Assembly (NCBI GenBank): GCA_029259935.1
Contig: JAJDEH010000302.1
Location: forward strand, 1 to 54,130
Direction: 5' to 3'
Length of the DNA stretch: 54,130 bases
Source: Planctomycetota bacterium
GTDB taxonomy: Bacteria > Planctomycetota > Planctomycetia > Pirellulales > Pirellulaceae
In this document: piece by piece, positions 35,079 through 43,366 of the stretch
Numbering within the stretch: the stretch's first letter is position 1
Layout: each line of letters begins with the position of its first letter
The notes under the pieces: model-generated
What the model saw: only the letters and a program-made list of their open reading frames with translations
The model's database searches: none
Told to the model about the DNA's origin: nothing
Position numbers and translations under genes: made by a program

Positions 35079-35790
35079 TGCTATCGCCTTTCTCTCGGGA
35101 GGATCCCTGTTGTAATTGCTTACGCGTTTTTTGGATTAGGTCGACATGCGGCATGCCCGAGCGAATGTTCTTAAGGATGTCGCCCAGTTGCTGTTCTTCA
35201 GCGGGGGTTTTGAACTGGGCAAGAATTTTCTTCCGCTTCTCGAGGGCCATGGATTTGATGATGGCCACGAGATCGTTCATGGCTTGCCCCGTGCCCAGGT
35301 CTCCATCCAGCATCAACAAAATTTCATCTTTCGCGTCAGCCGCGGGCAATGAAATCAGTGTCTCTTGAACCTCAAGCAGGCCTTCGTCGGTTGCCGCCCC
35401 CAAGAATTCCTTGCGTCGGTCTTCAAACCGCTTGCGGGTGTCCCGATACTGTTCTTTTTGTCGATCCAAGTGCGTCCGAAAGTAGTTTTGGCTAACCTGT
35501 GCCTTGTCGATTGCCATCTCGCGCAGATCTAGATCCAGGCTGATTAAATCTCGGGCGTTGGAGATTTCCTCGAACGAGGCCAGTTCCACGTCATCGGCGA
35601 CGTCATCGTCCTCGAGTTCTTCCTGCAGCGTTCGCACATCGACGCCGTACATCACGGCGACCACGTGGTCGACCTTCGATGCGGTCAAGACGCCCCGCCG
35701 CCACATGATCCCAAGCGACGCCGCTTCCAACGCGACCGTGCCCACGCAGGCCCAGGCCAGCATCGATGAAATCAGAGGAATGAACCTCAT
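35059..35790 (-). CDS. MotE-like membrane-anchored coiled-coil protein (copy 2)
   Basis: A 243-residue protein with an N-terminal membrane helix (about 4-32), a long charged coiled coil (about 60-150), and a helical C-terminal part with the pattern IIKSMALEKRKKILAQFKTPAEEQQL. Proteins of this type are found beside fliJ or fliK and are often labelled MotE or 'flagellar FliJ-like'. A chaperone or stator-linked role is suggested but unproven. It is a paralogue of the gene immediately upstream, whose stop it overlaps as ATGA (35787-35790). Its tail overlaps the fliK start. Confidence 0.72.
   Translation of the reverse strand: MRFIPLISSMLAWACVGTVALEAASLGIMWRRGVLTASKVDHVVAVMYGVDVRTLQEELEDDDVADDVELASFEEISNARDLISLDLDLREMAIDKAQVSQNYFRTHLDRQKEQYRDTRKRFEDRRKEFLGAATDEGLLEVQETLISLPAADAKDEILLMLDGDLGTGQAMNDLVAIIKSMALEKRKKILAQFKTPAEEQQLGDILKNIRSGMPHVDLIQKTRKQLQQGSSREKGDSNGIDTI
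35062..35079. promoter_or_regulatory. 18-base perfect palindrome over the fliK start codon
   Basis: AATGGTATC followed by GATACCATT is a perfect inverted repeat with no loop, covering the fliK ATG (35078-35076) and the last codons of the upstream gene. In mRNA it could mask the start until ribosomes finishing the upstream gene open it. It could equally be an operator-like site or chance. Confidence 0.45.
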
Positions 35791-36440
35791 GGCGTGCCCC
35801 CCGCGACGGCGTCAGGCAACGCGGCCTGGCGTCCGAGTTCTTGGATAATTTGGTGCCGCTGCCGTTCTTCCTCCCGCGTCTTGAATTCTCTCAAAATCTT
35901 GCCGCGGCTAGCCAACGGCATCGCGCCGATAACTTTCGCCACGTCTTCTATGGCACCGTCGTCCAACATTCTGGAGATCTGCGTCTTTGCTTGTTTCGAC
36001 TTCATGATTTCCAACGTGCGGCGTATCTCGACAAGGTTGTTTTCCATCGCCTCTATTTCCATCTGGCCCAACAGGTTATCGAAGTCCTGCGTAAGGATTT
36101 CATGCCGCTCTTGCTCGTTGCGAATCTTGTTTTGCAGGGCGACCAAGTCGTTTAGCGAGTTCTTAAAACTGTCCTCGCGGGCAAACAGCGCAGCGTTCTT
36201 GCGTGTTGCGGTGCTTTCATTTTCGAGATCGATCGGCTGCGTTTGATCCGCCTGGTCGAGTTCCAATTGCATGGCGTCCACGTCGACGTCGTACAACACC
36301 GCCAGAATTTTCATTCGCTTGTCGCCCTCGAACGCGCTTTTCGTCCAAAACACTCCAAGAACGATCGCCTGAGCGACGACCGATCCGATGCAGAAGTAGA
36401 CGATACCGCCTAGCAACATTCTGGATACGCTCTTAATCAT
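35787..36440 (-). CDS. MotE-like membrane-anchored coiled-coil protein (copy 1)
   Basis: A 217-residue protein with a membrane helix near the N-terminus (about 8-32), a coiled coil (about 75-140), and a C-terminal helical motif DVAKVIGAMPLASRGKILREF. It matches the layout and C-terminal motif of the next gene, so the two arose by tandem duplication. The family is loosely MotE-like. It starts 10 bases after fliJ and overlaps the following gene by four bases. Presumed to act in flagellar assembly or torque generation at the inner membrane. Confidence 0.72.
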   Translation of the reverse strand: MIKSVSRMLLGGIVYFCIGSVVAQAIVLGVFWTKSAFEGDKRMKILAVLYDVDVDAMQLELDQADQTQPIDLENESTATRKNAALFAREDSFKNSLNDLVALQNKIRNEQERHEILTQDFDNLLGQMEIEAMENNLVEIRRTLEIMKSKQAKTQISRMLDDGAIEDVAKVIGAMPLASRGKILREFKTREEERQRHQIIQELGRQAALPDAVAGGTP

Positions 36441-36450
36441 TCAACTCACA

Positions 36451-36915
36451 TCAATCCTTGGACTCTTCTCGGGACGAACGCGCGTACCGTTGACTCGCGA
36501 TTTCATCCAATTCCTTGACTCTCAACTTCTCCTCAGCGAAGTCGAACTCCGATCGTTGGTTTTCCCGCAACTTCTCTAGAATCCGCACTTGTTTGTCGGC
36601 CTCGACCAAGATGACGCGCCGACGTTCGATTTCCTCCGCGACCTGTCGTGCCTGTTCCATGAATTGTTGATGCTGGGCCCGCAGCAGAAGTTCGTAACGG
36701 TGGGTCGACAGCAGTTGGTCGACGTTGACCTCGCCAACTTGTGTTGAGGTCCGCACTTTTTCGCGAACCGTGGTCAGCTCGAATGCGACTTGCGACATTT
36801 GTCGCTGCAACACCTGCTCGGCCTGAATCGCCTCGCCCAATTTGGCGCGGCAGTCGTCCCTGGCCGATTCCCGCAACCTGAGCAAAGTCCTTAGCCGAAA
36901 ATTGAATTTTGACAT
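36451..36915 (-). CDS. fliJ: Flagellar export protein FliJ
   Basis: A 154-residue, almost entirely coiled-coil protein that sits as the central stalk in the FliI ATPase ring and escorts export chaperones. The start MSKFNFRLRTLLRLRE is typical of the family. Helical heptads run to the end; the length is normal. It lies 21 bases after fliI and 10 bases before the MotE-like pair, which is the standard place. Identity rests on N-terminal motif, length, coiled-coil character and context, since FliJ sequences diverge strongly. Confidence 0.87.
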   Translation of the reverse strand: MSKFNFRLRTLLRLRESARDDCRAKLGEAIQAEQVLQRQMSQVAFELTTVREKVRTSTQVGEVNVDQLLSTHRYELLLRAQHQQFMEQARQVAEEIERRRVILVEADKQVRILEKLRENQRSEFDFAEEKLRVKELDEIASQRYARSSREESKD

Positions 36916-36936
36916 TCATCGTAGTCTCGAATGGAA

Positions 36937-38295
36937 TTAGGTCCGCGTCGCGGCGACGGGGGTGTTCGGGGGCGGTTGGGGAGTGGCGGCGGCAACCATT
37001 TGGTCCGCTAGCAGCATCAGGCCGTCGCGTGCTTGTTCGTGCGACGAGGGTACTTCGACCGTCTGTTGCAGATAGGCGTTGATTTTGTCTCGCATCGCGA
37101 TCGCCAGGTCGAGTCGCGGATTAGTACCTTGGCGATAGGCGCCGATCGAAATCAAGTCTTCATGATCGTGATAGATCCCCAGCAGTTCGCGAATCTTCCG
37201 CGCGGCCAGCAGGTGTTGCGGCGTGACAATCTCGGTCATCAATCGGCTGATGCTTTCCAGCACGTCGATAGCCGGAAAGTGGCCGCGAGTTGCGATCTTG
37301 CGGCTGAGTACGGTATGGCCGTCAATCAGTCCGCGCACCGTATCGCTGACCGGTTCGTTAGTATCGTCGCCCTCGACCAGCACCGAATAGAAAGCGGTGA
37401 TGCTGCCACGCCGTGCCCGGCCAGCCCGCTCGACAAGCTTGGGCAGCAATGCAAAAACGGAGGGCGGATAACCGCGCGTCGTGGGCGGTTCGCCGGCCGC
37501 CAATCCAATTTCTCTTTGAGCCATTGCAAACCGTGTCAGCGAATCCATCATCAACAAGACGTTCTTGCCACGATCCCGAAAGTGTTCGGCAATCGCCGTT
37601 GCCGTCATGGCCGCTTGCACGCGCATCAGCGCGGGCGCGTCGCTGGTGGCGACAACCACCACGCTACGACGCAATCCTTCGACACCCAAATCGCGTTGAA
37701 TGAATTCGTTCACTTCACGGCCACGTTCCCCGACCAGTCCGATCACATTGATGTCGGCGGAAGTGTAGCGAGCCATCATGCCCAACAGCACGCTCTTGCC
37801 GACGCCCGATCCAGAGAAGATGCCCATCCGCTGTCCGCGGCCACAGGTCAACAAACCGTCAATCGCGCGAATGCCGGTCGACAAAGGCTCATCGATTTGT
37901 GGACGATCGGTCGCGCGCGGCGGTTCCGCTTCCATTCGGACTCGCTCGGTAAGTGGTGGAGCGGGGCGGCCATCAATTACATTGCCGTGGGAATCGACAA
38001 CTCGCCCCAGCAGTCCATCGCCGACCAAAATAGAGCGATAAGTGTGGATCAGGCGGACTTTGTTTCCGTGCCTTAATCCCGACATTTCCCCTAATAAATG
38101 GATCAGCGTCTGATCATTGCGAAAACCAATCACTTCGCCGGGAATCGGTTCGCCGACATCGCGTTGGATTTCCACGGTCGCGCCGACGGGGGCGGGAAAT
38201 CCGGCCACGATCGTCAATAGGCCTTCCGTTCCCACCACGCGCCCGGTCAGGGCGGTGGGCAAGATTGAGCCGAGTTGTGATTGGTAATCTCGCAT
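36937..38295 (-). CDS. fliI: Flagellum-specific ATP synthase/export ATPase FliI
   Basis: Hexameric ATPase that unfolds export substrates at the flagellar type III gate. 452 residues, the usual length. Walker A is SGSGVGKS (161-168); Walker B lies in VLLMMDSLTRFAMAQREIGLA. The conserved FxLLPKLVERAGR and GSITAFYSVLVEGDD follow, and the C-terminal part ends in a Pro/Ala-rich tail longer than needed. A clear F1-beta relative with LVGERGREVNEFI. It stands between fliH and fliJ with about 21-base gaps, so translation is closely linked. Confidence 0.97.
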   Translation of the reverse strand: MRDYQSQLGSILPTALTGRVVGTEGLLTIVAGFPAPVGATVEIQRDVGEPIPGEVIGFRNDQTLIHLLGEMSGLRHGNKVRLIHTYRSILVGDGLLGRVVDSHGNVIDGRPAPPLTERVRMEAEPPRATDRPQIDEPLSTGIRAIDGLLTCGRGQRMGIFSGSGVGKSVLLGMMARYTSADINVIGLVGERGREVNEFIQRDLGVEGLRRSVVVVATSDAPALMRVQAAMTATAIAEHFRDRGKNVLLMMDSLTRFAMAQREIGLAAGEPPTTRGYPPSVFALLPKLVERAGRARRGSITAFYSVLVEGDDTNEPVSDTVRGLIDGHTVLSRKIATRGHFPAIDVLESISRLMTEIVTPQHLLAARKIRELLGIYHDHEDLISIGAYRQGTNPRLDLAIAMRDKINAYLQQTVEVPSSHEQARDGLMLLADQMVAAATPQPPPNTPVAATRT

Positions 38296-38316
38296 CGTTC
38301 TTCTATTTTTCGCCGG

Positions 38317-38976
38317 TCAAACTAACTCGTCCCGAATTCGGGCCAGTTGCGATTCGAACCGCTGATCGATTTCTCCGTACTCCGTGTTGATCACGCAACC
38401 GCCCGGTGAGATAGACTCGTCGGCCATGACTTCAGCCGTCGACACGTTGGAAAACTGATTTGCCAACGAGGCCGCGACTTCGCCAAGTGATTGATGGTCT
38501 TGAGGATGCAGGCGAATCTGAATGCAAGTGTTTCCCGATGCTAGTTCGAGCGCCTCTCGCACCAGGTCGAGAGCGATGTCGGGAGCGGCGGCGACTTCAC
38601 GGCGCAGAACGCGTTTAGCAATTCCCATCGCGAGGTCGATCACGTTGGCTTCCCAATGACTACGCCATCGTTCTCGTTCCTCGGCGACGGCGTCGATCGC
38701 CTGCTGCAACGCGGGCAGCAGTGAGCTTAGCTTGTTGTTGAGTTCGGTTTGGGCGGCTGCTTGGACCGTTTTGAGAGCGGCCTGACGCCCTTCCTGCTGC
38801 GCGTTTTTTCGCAGTTGGGCGGCTTGATCCTTGGCTTCCTCGACGATTTTTGCCGCCTGGCTACGGACCTCGCCCACGATCGAATTCGCATTCTCGTGGA
38901 TGTCGTTCAAGTTGAAGGCGATTGCCTGTACACTCGATTCAACCCCCTGTTGGTCGACTTTGATGATTCCAGCCAT
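38317..38976 (-). CDS. fliH: Flagellar assembly protein FliH
   Basis: Negative regulator and peripheral stalk of FliI. The 219-residue protein has a long Ala/Gln-rich coiled coil (about 30-110), then the FliH/HrpE C-terminal domain with VIDLAMGIAKRVLRRE and a late SPGGCVINTEYGEIDQRFESQL, a widely kept FliH ending. AGGA precedes the ATG. Flanked by fliG (33 bases) and fliI (21 bases). Confidence 0.92.
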   Translation of the reverse strand: MAGIIKVDQQGVESSVQAIAFNLNDIHENANSIVGEVRSQAAKIVEEAKDQAAQLRKNAQQEGRQAALKTVQAAAQTELNNKLSSLLPALQQAIDAVAEERERWRSHWEANVIDLAMGIAKRVLRREVAAAPDIALDLVREALELASGNTCIQIRLHPQDHQSLGEVAASLANQFSNVSTAEVMADESISPGGCVINTEYGEIDQRFESQLARIRDELV

Positions 38977-39009
38977 ATGTCGTCGTCCTGTTTGCTTGTC
39001 AATTCCGTG

Positions 39010-40173
39010 CTAGGCGGCTGCGGCGAATCTTTGCGGAGCGGGCGCGGTAATGTCTCCTTGATTCACCAAATGCGCGGCAATGTCGGCCAGCATTTGCTGT
39101 GCTTGATCAATATCGCGCAATCTCAACGGTCCTGAATTTTCAATTTTTTCCCGCAGTTGCCCCGCGACGTCGGCCGGTAGCTGCTTCATGATTCGCGCGA
39201 TCAATTCGGGACTCGCGCCGGTCAAGGCCAGCAGTGTGATGGTGGGGTCCGCCCTGTTGAGAATTTGCGCCAACGAAGAATCATCGAATGCGGCCAACGC
39301 ATCGAAAGTCAACGAGATGGTAGTTATTGAGGGCGGCTCAATGCTGGCCGCCGCCGTACTGTCGAATTCGACACTGGACGTGTGAATTGTGTCCGGGAGG
39401 TTATCTTGGATGTTATCCGTGATCGTCGGCGATTCCGCGGACGGGACAATGGTCCGAGTTCGCTCCGGAATCGTCTGTGCTAAACCGCTGGAAGTTTCAG
39501 TCAGTTGAGCGGCCAGTTGCTGGTCGTGAGTCAAGAGATTCGACATGATCTCGGCGCGAGCCGTTGGGTTGGCCGCGGAGAGGATCGACTGCAACGCGGC
39601 GAGCCCGGCGGAACGTTTTTGCCGCGTCTGAATTTCGCTGGCCAGCAGGGCCTCCATCTCTTGCTCAATCTCACGGAGAATCTCAGGATCGGTTTCATCC
39701 AGTTCGGCGACGCGGCGCAGCACTTCGATTTGTTGCGGCGCGGGTAGCCGTGCAATCACATCGGCGGAGCGTTCCGGGGTCAAATGAGTGATGACCACCG
39801 CAATCGTCTGAGGGTGTTCGTGTTGCAAGAACGATGCCAATGCCTGGCCGCTGGTGTTATGAAGAAACTGAAATGGGAGCGACGCGGAAATCGTTGGCGG
39901 TGGGGCGTGGAAAGTGTGATTTAGATCGGCCGTAACGTCTACATCCAACTGAACACCGTCATCGGATACGGGGCGGCGGCGCTGTCTGCCGAGGAATTCG
40001 TCGAGTACTTCTTCGCGTTCGTCCTGTTGGACATCGTCCAAGTCGACCACCGCGTTTCTGACCCGCGTGGCCTGGTGATCATCCATCTTTTCCAACAACG
40101 CATCGGCCGCCGGCGGATCGAGGCTGTCGACAAGAATTGCGGCTCGTCGGAGTTTATCGTTCTGAGAGTTCAT
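39010..40173 (-). CDS. fliG: Flagellar motor switch protein FliG
   Basis: Part of the C-ring, binding FliF and receiving torque from the stators. The 387-residue chain has the N-terminal domain (MNSQNDKLRRAAILVDSLDPPAADALLEKM) and a middle domain with EHPQTIAVVITHLTPERSADVI (the EHPQ motif). A Ser/Thr-rich linker of about 70 residues, longer than usual, follows, then the C-terminal torque domain (about 285-370, ISLTFDALAAFDDSSLAQIL). The start at 40173 is chosen for AAGGGG eight bases upstream; the ATG seven codons earlier would overlap fliF. Confidence 0.92.
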   Translation of the reverse strand: MNSQNDKLRRAAILVDSLDPPAADALLEKMDDHQATRVRNAVVDLDDVQQDEREEVLDEFLGRQRRRPVSDDGVQLDVDVTADLNHTFHAPPPTISASLPFQFLHNTSGQALASFLQHEHPQTIAVVITHLTPERSADVIARLPAPQQIEVLRRVAELDETDPEILREIEQEMEALLASEIQTRQKRSAGLAALQSILSAANPTARAEIMSNLLTHDQQLAAQLTETSSGLAQTIPERTRTIVPSAESPTITDNIQDNLPDTIHTSSVEFDSTAAASIEPPSITTISLTFDALAAFDDSSLAQILNRADPTITLLALTGASPELIARIMKQLPADVAGQLREKIENSGPLRLRDIDQAQQMLADIAAHLVNQGDITAPAPQRFAAAA

Positions 40174-40183
40174 CGGTGCCCCT

Positions 40184-41857
40184 TCATGCCGCATCGCCGA
40201 TCCAGGACTTCAACACGTTCGCGGCAGCGTCCGGATCGTCCTTCACAAGTTGGGTCAGTTCCGCGCGTAGGTTGGGTCCCGAGGTTTCGAATCGCAGCCG
40301 AGCACCGTGGTCGTCTTCCTCAGTTTCCTCTTCGTCGCTGGCGGTCGCGGAATCGACGTTCAGCCGAGGTCCCGGGTCGGCCGTCGCATCTTGCACGCCC
40401 GCGCCACCGCGGATCATGCCCCGCAGCATCACCAAACTAAAAACGCCGAATAAGGCCATGCCAATGGATTGCCAATTTCCCGCCAACCAAGCCGTGGCGT
40501 TTTCGGTGGTGGTAGGACCTACATAGGCTTCGGGTGCAAGTGTTTCAATCGTCTCCACGGCGACGTGCTCGAAGGGGTCTTTACCGGGATCTCGCTTGGG
40601 CAACTGGGGAACTACCATGTTTCTGACCATCTCGATCGTATCTTGTTCGATGGTAGACACTTCGGTCTGATCGGGCTCCAGCGGCTCTTCGCCTTCCGCA
40701 GGCTTGTTCCGCGCGTGCCATAGCTGCAAATAGTAACTCTTGGGAATGCCAATCGTGGTCGTGACGCGGGTTGGGATGAGGCCGGCATGGTCCGTGACCG
40801 ACGTTGTTTTGCTCGTAATTGACGTTTGACTACTCTTACCTTTTTCAACCTTTGTCTCCGTGCCACTGTTCTGCGAGACCTGCGCGGGAGCATTCGCGGT
40901 TCCCGAATTCGAGGTGACGCCGGGACGTCCGCCCTTCTCAGGACGGCTCGTTGATTCGCTGGTAGTTTCTTCCGTGACTTCCAGGGCGACCGGTTTAGGA
41001 TCAACGATCACCGCAGTCTCTTGATGGGCGAGCGAATCGTCCAATTCAACATGAACTCCTACCACGACACCAGGAATGGCCTTCAGCAGGCCCTGAATCT
41101 TTTTGCGGAAGACTTCTTCATGAGCTAGTTTGTTGGCGAGATAAGGGCTGTTCGGAACGCCGGGAATGCCGCCGTTCTTGGTACCCTGATAGGCTCGGCC
41201 CGCGTTAAGGTCGGTGACGGTGATGTTCTCTGGGCTGAGCCCGGAGACACCGGTTCCCATCGTCGTTGAAATGGCGGCGACCCGTTCTGTCGGTAACGGG
41301 TCATTCCCTTCGGCCTTCACGAACACGACCGCGCGCGATTCGATGTCGCCTCGTAGCCCTTGCCGCTTGATGGTGTCGATTTGAACGTTGGCGTTCTCGA
41401 TGCCTTTCATCTGGGAGATCATCATCGAAAGTTTCTTTTCCTTGTCGTTCTTCAACTGCTGTTCAAGAACGTGCTTCGCGACGCCAAACGGACCGCTGTT
41501 TTCCAGAATCTTGTCGAGATAGTCGGTGAAATTCTTGGGCAACGCATTTTCGTCGGCCAAGGCCGCCATGTAGGTCGCCTTCTGGCCACGCGGCACGCGC
41601 ACTCGTTTGAGTTCGTCGATTTCGTACCCGCCCAACTCTGCTTTGCCAAACGCGCGCGCCATGTCGGTCAGTTCATCTTGCGTAAAGTCGCGGCCCCCCA
41701 TGAGATACTCGGCCGTACCATTGGCTTGAACTTGAAACAGGTACACCAGGCTGACGACGATGATCGTTAGCAACAATCCGGCCGTGATCCGCGCGCCGGG
41801 CGTCATCGACAAGAAAAGGTCGACAATCTGTTTATAAGACTTGTTGAGGAAATCCAT
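40184..41857 (-). CDS. fliF: Flagellar MS-ring protein FliF
   Basis: Forms the membrane ring on which the basal body is built. 557 residues with a first membrane helix at about 23-43 and a second at about 468-486. Between them are ring-building motifs with the YscJ/FliF pattern (KATYMAALADENALPKNFTD, then QQLKNDKEKKLSMMISQMKGIENANVQID and SRAVVFVKAEG). A Thr/Ser-rich loop at about 300-350 is the usual variable part. The cytoplasmic tail ends in the FliG-binding helix (LRAELTQLVKDDPDAAANVLKSWIG). Located between fliE and fliG as expected. Confidence 0.96.
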   Translation of the reverse strand: MDFLNKSYKQIVDLFLSMTPGARITAGLLLTIIVVSLVYLFQVQANGTAEYLMGGRDFTQDELTDMARAFGKAELGGYEIDELKRVRVPRGQKATYMAALADENALPKNFTDYLDKILENSGPFGVAKHVLEQQLKNDKEKKLSMMISQMKGIENANVQIDTIKRQGLRGDIESRAVVFVKAEGNDPLPTERVAAISTTMGTGVSGLSPENITVTDLNAGRAYQGTKNGGIPGVPNSPYLANKLAHEEVFRKKIQGLLKAIPGVVVGVHVELDDSLAHQETAVIVDPKPVALEVTEETTSESTSRPEKGGRPGVTSNSGTANAPAQVSQNSGTETKVEKGKSSQTSITSKTTSVTDHAGLIPTRVTTTIGIPKSYYLQLWHARNKPAEGEEPLEPDQTEVSTIEQDTIEMVRNMVVPQLPKRDPGKDPFEHVAVETIETLAPEAYVGPTTTENATAWLAGNWQSIGMALFGVFSLVMLRGMIRGGAGVQDATADPGPRLNVDSATASDEEETEEDDHGARLRFETSGPNLRAELTQLVKDDPDAAANVLKSWIGDAA

Positions 41858-41931
41858 CCGTGGAACTCCAGCTTATGGGTGCAATTGACTGATTCCGATC
41901 GGCCGGCTTGAAAGCGACACTCCGTCGGGCG

Positions 41932-42231
41932 TTAGATTCTGATGTCCTTGATCTCCTGATAGGCCTGGACCAGCTTGTTTCTGACCTGCAGCATCATGCG
42001 AAACGTCATATCCGCCTTTTGAATCGAGGTTAGCACTTCGGCGGGATTGGCGTCCCCGCCGCTCATCAACTGCTCGACCGCTTGGTCGGCGTTCTGTTGC
42101 ATTGAATTTACGTGCTCGATTGATTCGAGCATCAAGTCCTTGAAGACGTTGCTAGTTTGCGGAGCGTTGCCGATTCCTTGTGGTCCGGAAACCAGGCCCG
42201 CTGGAATCTGCAGGGGAGGAATGGGTTTCAT
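41932..42231 (-). CDS. fliE: Flagellar hook-basal body complex protein FliE
   Basis: A 99-residue rod adaptor joining the MS ring to the rod, first substrate of the export apparatus. The C-terminal two thirds are typical: NVFKDLMLESIEHVNSMQQNADQ, then LTSIQKADMTFRMMLQVRNKLVQAYQEIKDI. The N-terminus is Pro-rich. Sits 74 bases upstream of fliF and 90 bases downstream of flgC. Confidence 0.93.
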   Translation of the reverse strand: MKPIPPLQIPAGLVSGPQGIGNAPQTSNVFKDLMLESIEHVNSMQQNADQAVEQLMSGGDANPAEVLTSIQKADMTFRMMLQVRNKLVQAYQEIKDIRI

Positions 42232-42321
42232 ACGTTGTCCTGATGTGTAGGGATTGTGTGGAATAATCAGAACTCATGTTTCCCCCCGGAAGACGAATGC
42301 TTGATTTGCGGCAGCGGCTCG

Positions 42322-42732
42322 TTAGGCGATAATCCTTAACGTTTGTTGTCCAATATTCTTGGAGACTTCAATCACGCCGATGTTTGCCTCGTAGGCACGC
42401 GTGGCTTCGAGTGCATCAACGAATTCCTGCGTTAGGTTGATATTGGGATAGGCCACATTGCCGTTCTCGTCGGCCAATTCGTGATTCGGCATGTGGCGGT
42501 AAACGGGCTCCTTGTCCGACTTGCGGACCTCGCGAACTTTGACGCCCAGCGCTCCATGGTTCGTGGAGATGTCCTCGTCCGTCTGGAAAACCGTGAATCT
42601 CGGCTGGTAGGGCTGGTTCTCGCCGTCTTCGTTAATGATTGTCGATACGTTGGCGATATTTCCCGAGATCGCATCCAGGCGAATCCGCTGCGCGACGAGG
42701 GCGCTGGTACTGATATCGAAAGCCGATTGCAT
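42322..42732 (-). CDS. flgC: Flagellar basal-body rod protein FlgC
   Basis: A 136-residue proximal rod protein, normal length. The N-terminal rod signature is present (AFDISTSALVAQRIRLDAIS then GNIANVST), as is the C-terminal NINLTQEFVDALEATRAYEANI with the helix used for rod packing. It lies 10 bases after flgB, so they form a translational pair. Confidence 0.95.
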   Translation of the reverse strand: MQSAFDISTSALVAQRIRLDAISGNIANVSTIINEDGENQPYQPRFTVFQTDEDISTNHGALGVKVREVRKSDKEPVYRHMPNHELADENGNVAYPNINLTQEFVDALEATRAYEANIGVIEVSKNIGQQTLRIIA

Positions 42733-42742
42733 GACCTATCTC

Positions 42743-43150
42743 CTAAACCCGCTCACTGATCGCTGTTTCCAGCAACTGAAATTGGCTGCTCATGATGGCA
42801 ATCGCCATATTGTGTAGCGATTGGTTTTTCAACATTTCAGTAACTTGTTTATCTAATCCGACGTTGCTTTCGTCGTGAAATAAGATGCTTTCCATCGATT
42901 CGGCGACCGAGTGAAGTTTGTCACCCGACTCAACCAGTCCCGGCGACCAAGGTTCGGGACTGAGTTTCCGAGCTTCAATCGCGTCTCGCAATTCGTCCTG
43001 AAATGTCTCAACCGACAGATCTCGAATCTTGTATCCCGGCGTGTCCATGTTGGCAATGTTGCCAGCCAACACTTCGTGCCGCGATTGAGCAAATGAGACG
43101 ACCTGCTCAAGGACCGGTACGGTTGTCGAGTTGAAGAGCGAGGGGACCAT
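42743..43150 (-). CDS. flgB: Flagellar basal-body rod protein FlgB
   Basis: A 135-residue proximal rod protein. The N-terminal helix VPVLEQVVSFAQSRHEVLAG followed by NIANMDTPGYK is the rod-protein signature; the C-terminal helix (SLHNMAIAIMSSQFQLLETAI) is typical. The ATG at 43150 (MVPSLFNST) fits family length; the frame is open 78 bases further, but that would run over the sigma-54 promoter. First gene of the basal-body operon, about 30 bases downstream of the expected transcription start. Confidence 0.94.
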   Translation of the reverse strand: MVPSLFNSTTVPVLEQVVSFAQSRHEVLAGNIANMDTPGYKIRDLSVETFQDELRDAIEARKLSPEPWSPGLVESGDKLHSVAESMESILFHDESNVGLDKQVTEMLKNQSLHNMAIAIMSSQFQLLETAISERV

Positions 43151-43189
43151 GGTTTTTCGCTTTCGTAAATCTCGGCTGCTGGCATCAAC

Positions 43190-43204
43190 GCAATCGCCGT
43201 GCCA
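43190..43204 (-). promoter_or_regulatory. Sigma-54 (-24/-12) promoter of the flgB operon
   Basis: Read on the minus strand the site is TGGCACGGCGATTGC, an exact match to the sigma-54 consensus TGGCACG-N4-TTGC. The GC of the -12 box is at 43191-43190, so transcription should begin near 43178, about 28 bases before the flgB ATG. A sigma-54 activator gene ends only about 160 bases upstream, which strengthens the call. Confidence 0.85.
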
Positions 43205-43366
43205 AGCTCGAGATTTGCCAGTCGCCACCTATTATTCTTGACCTGAGAACCCGCGTAACTTCGGATTCCCGCTAGCGATGCGGGCAACCGAATACAATTG
43301 CATTCAACTAAGCAGTCTGTTCCAAGCGGTAAGTCTTGCCGACCGCAAGCGGCAGGAATTGCCGAT

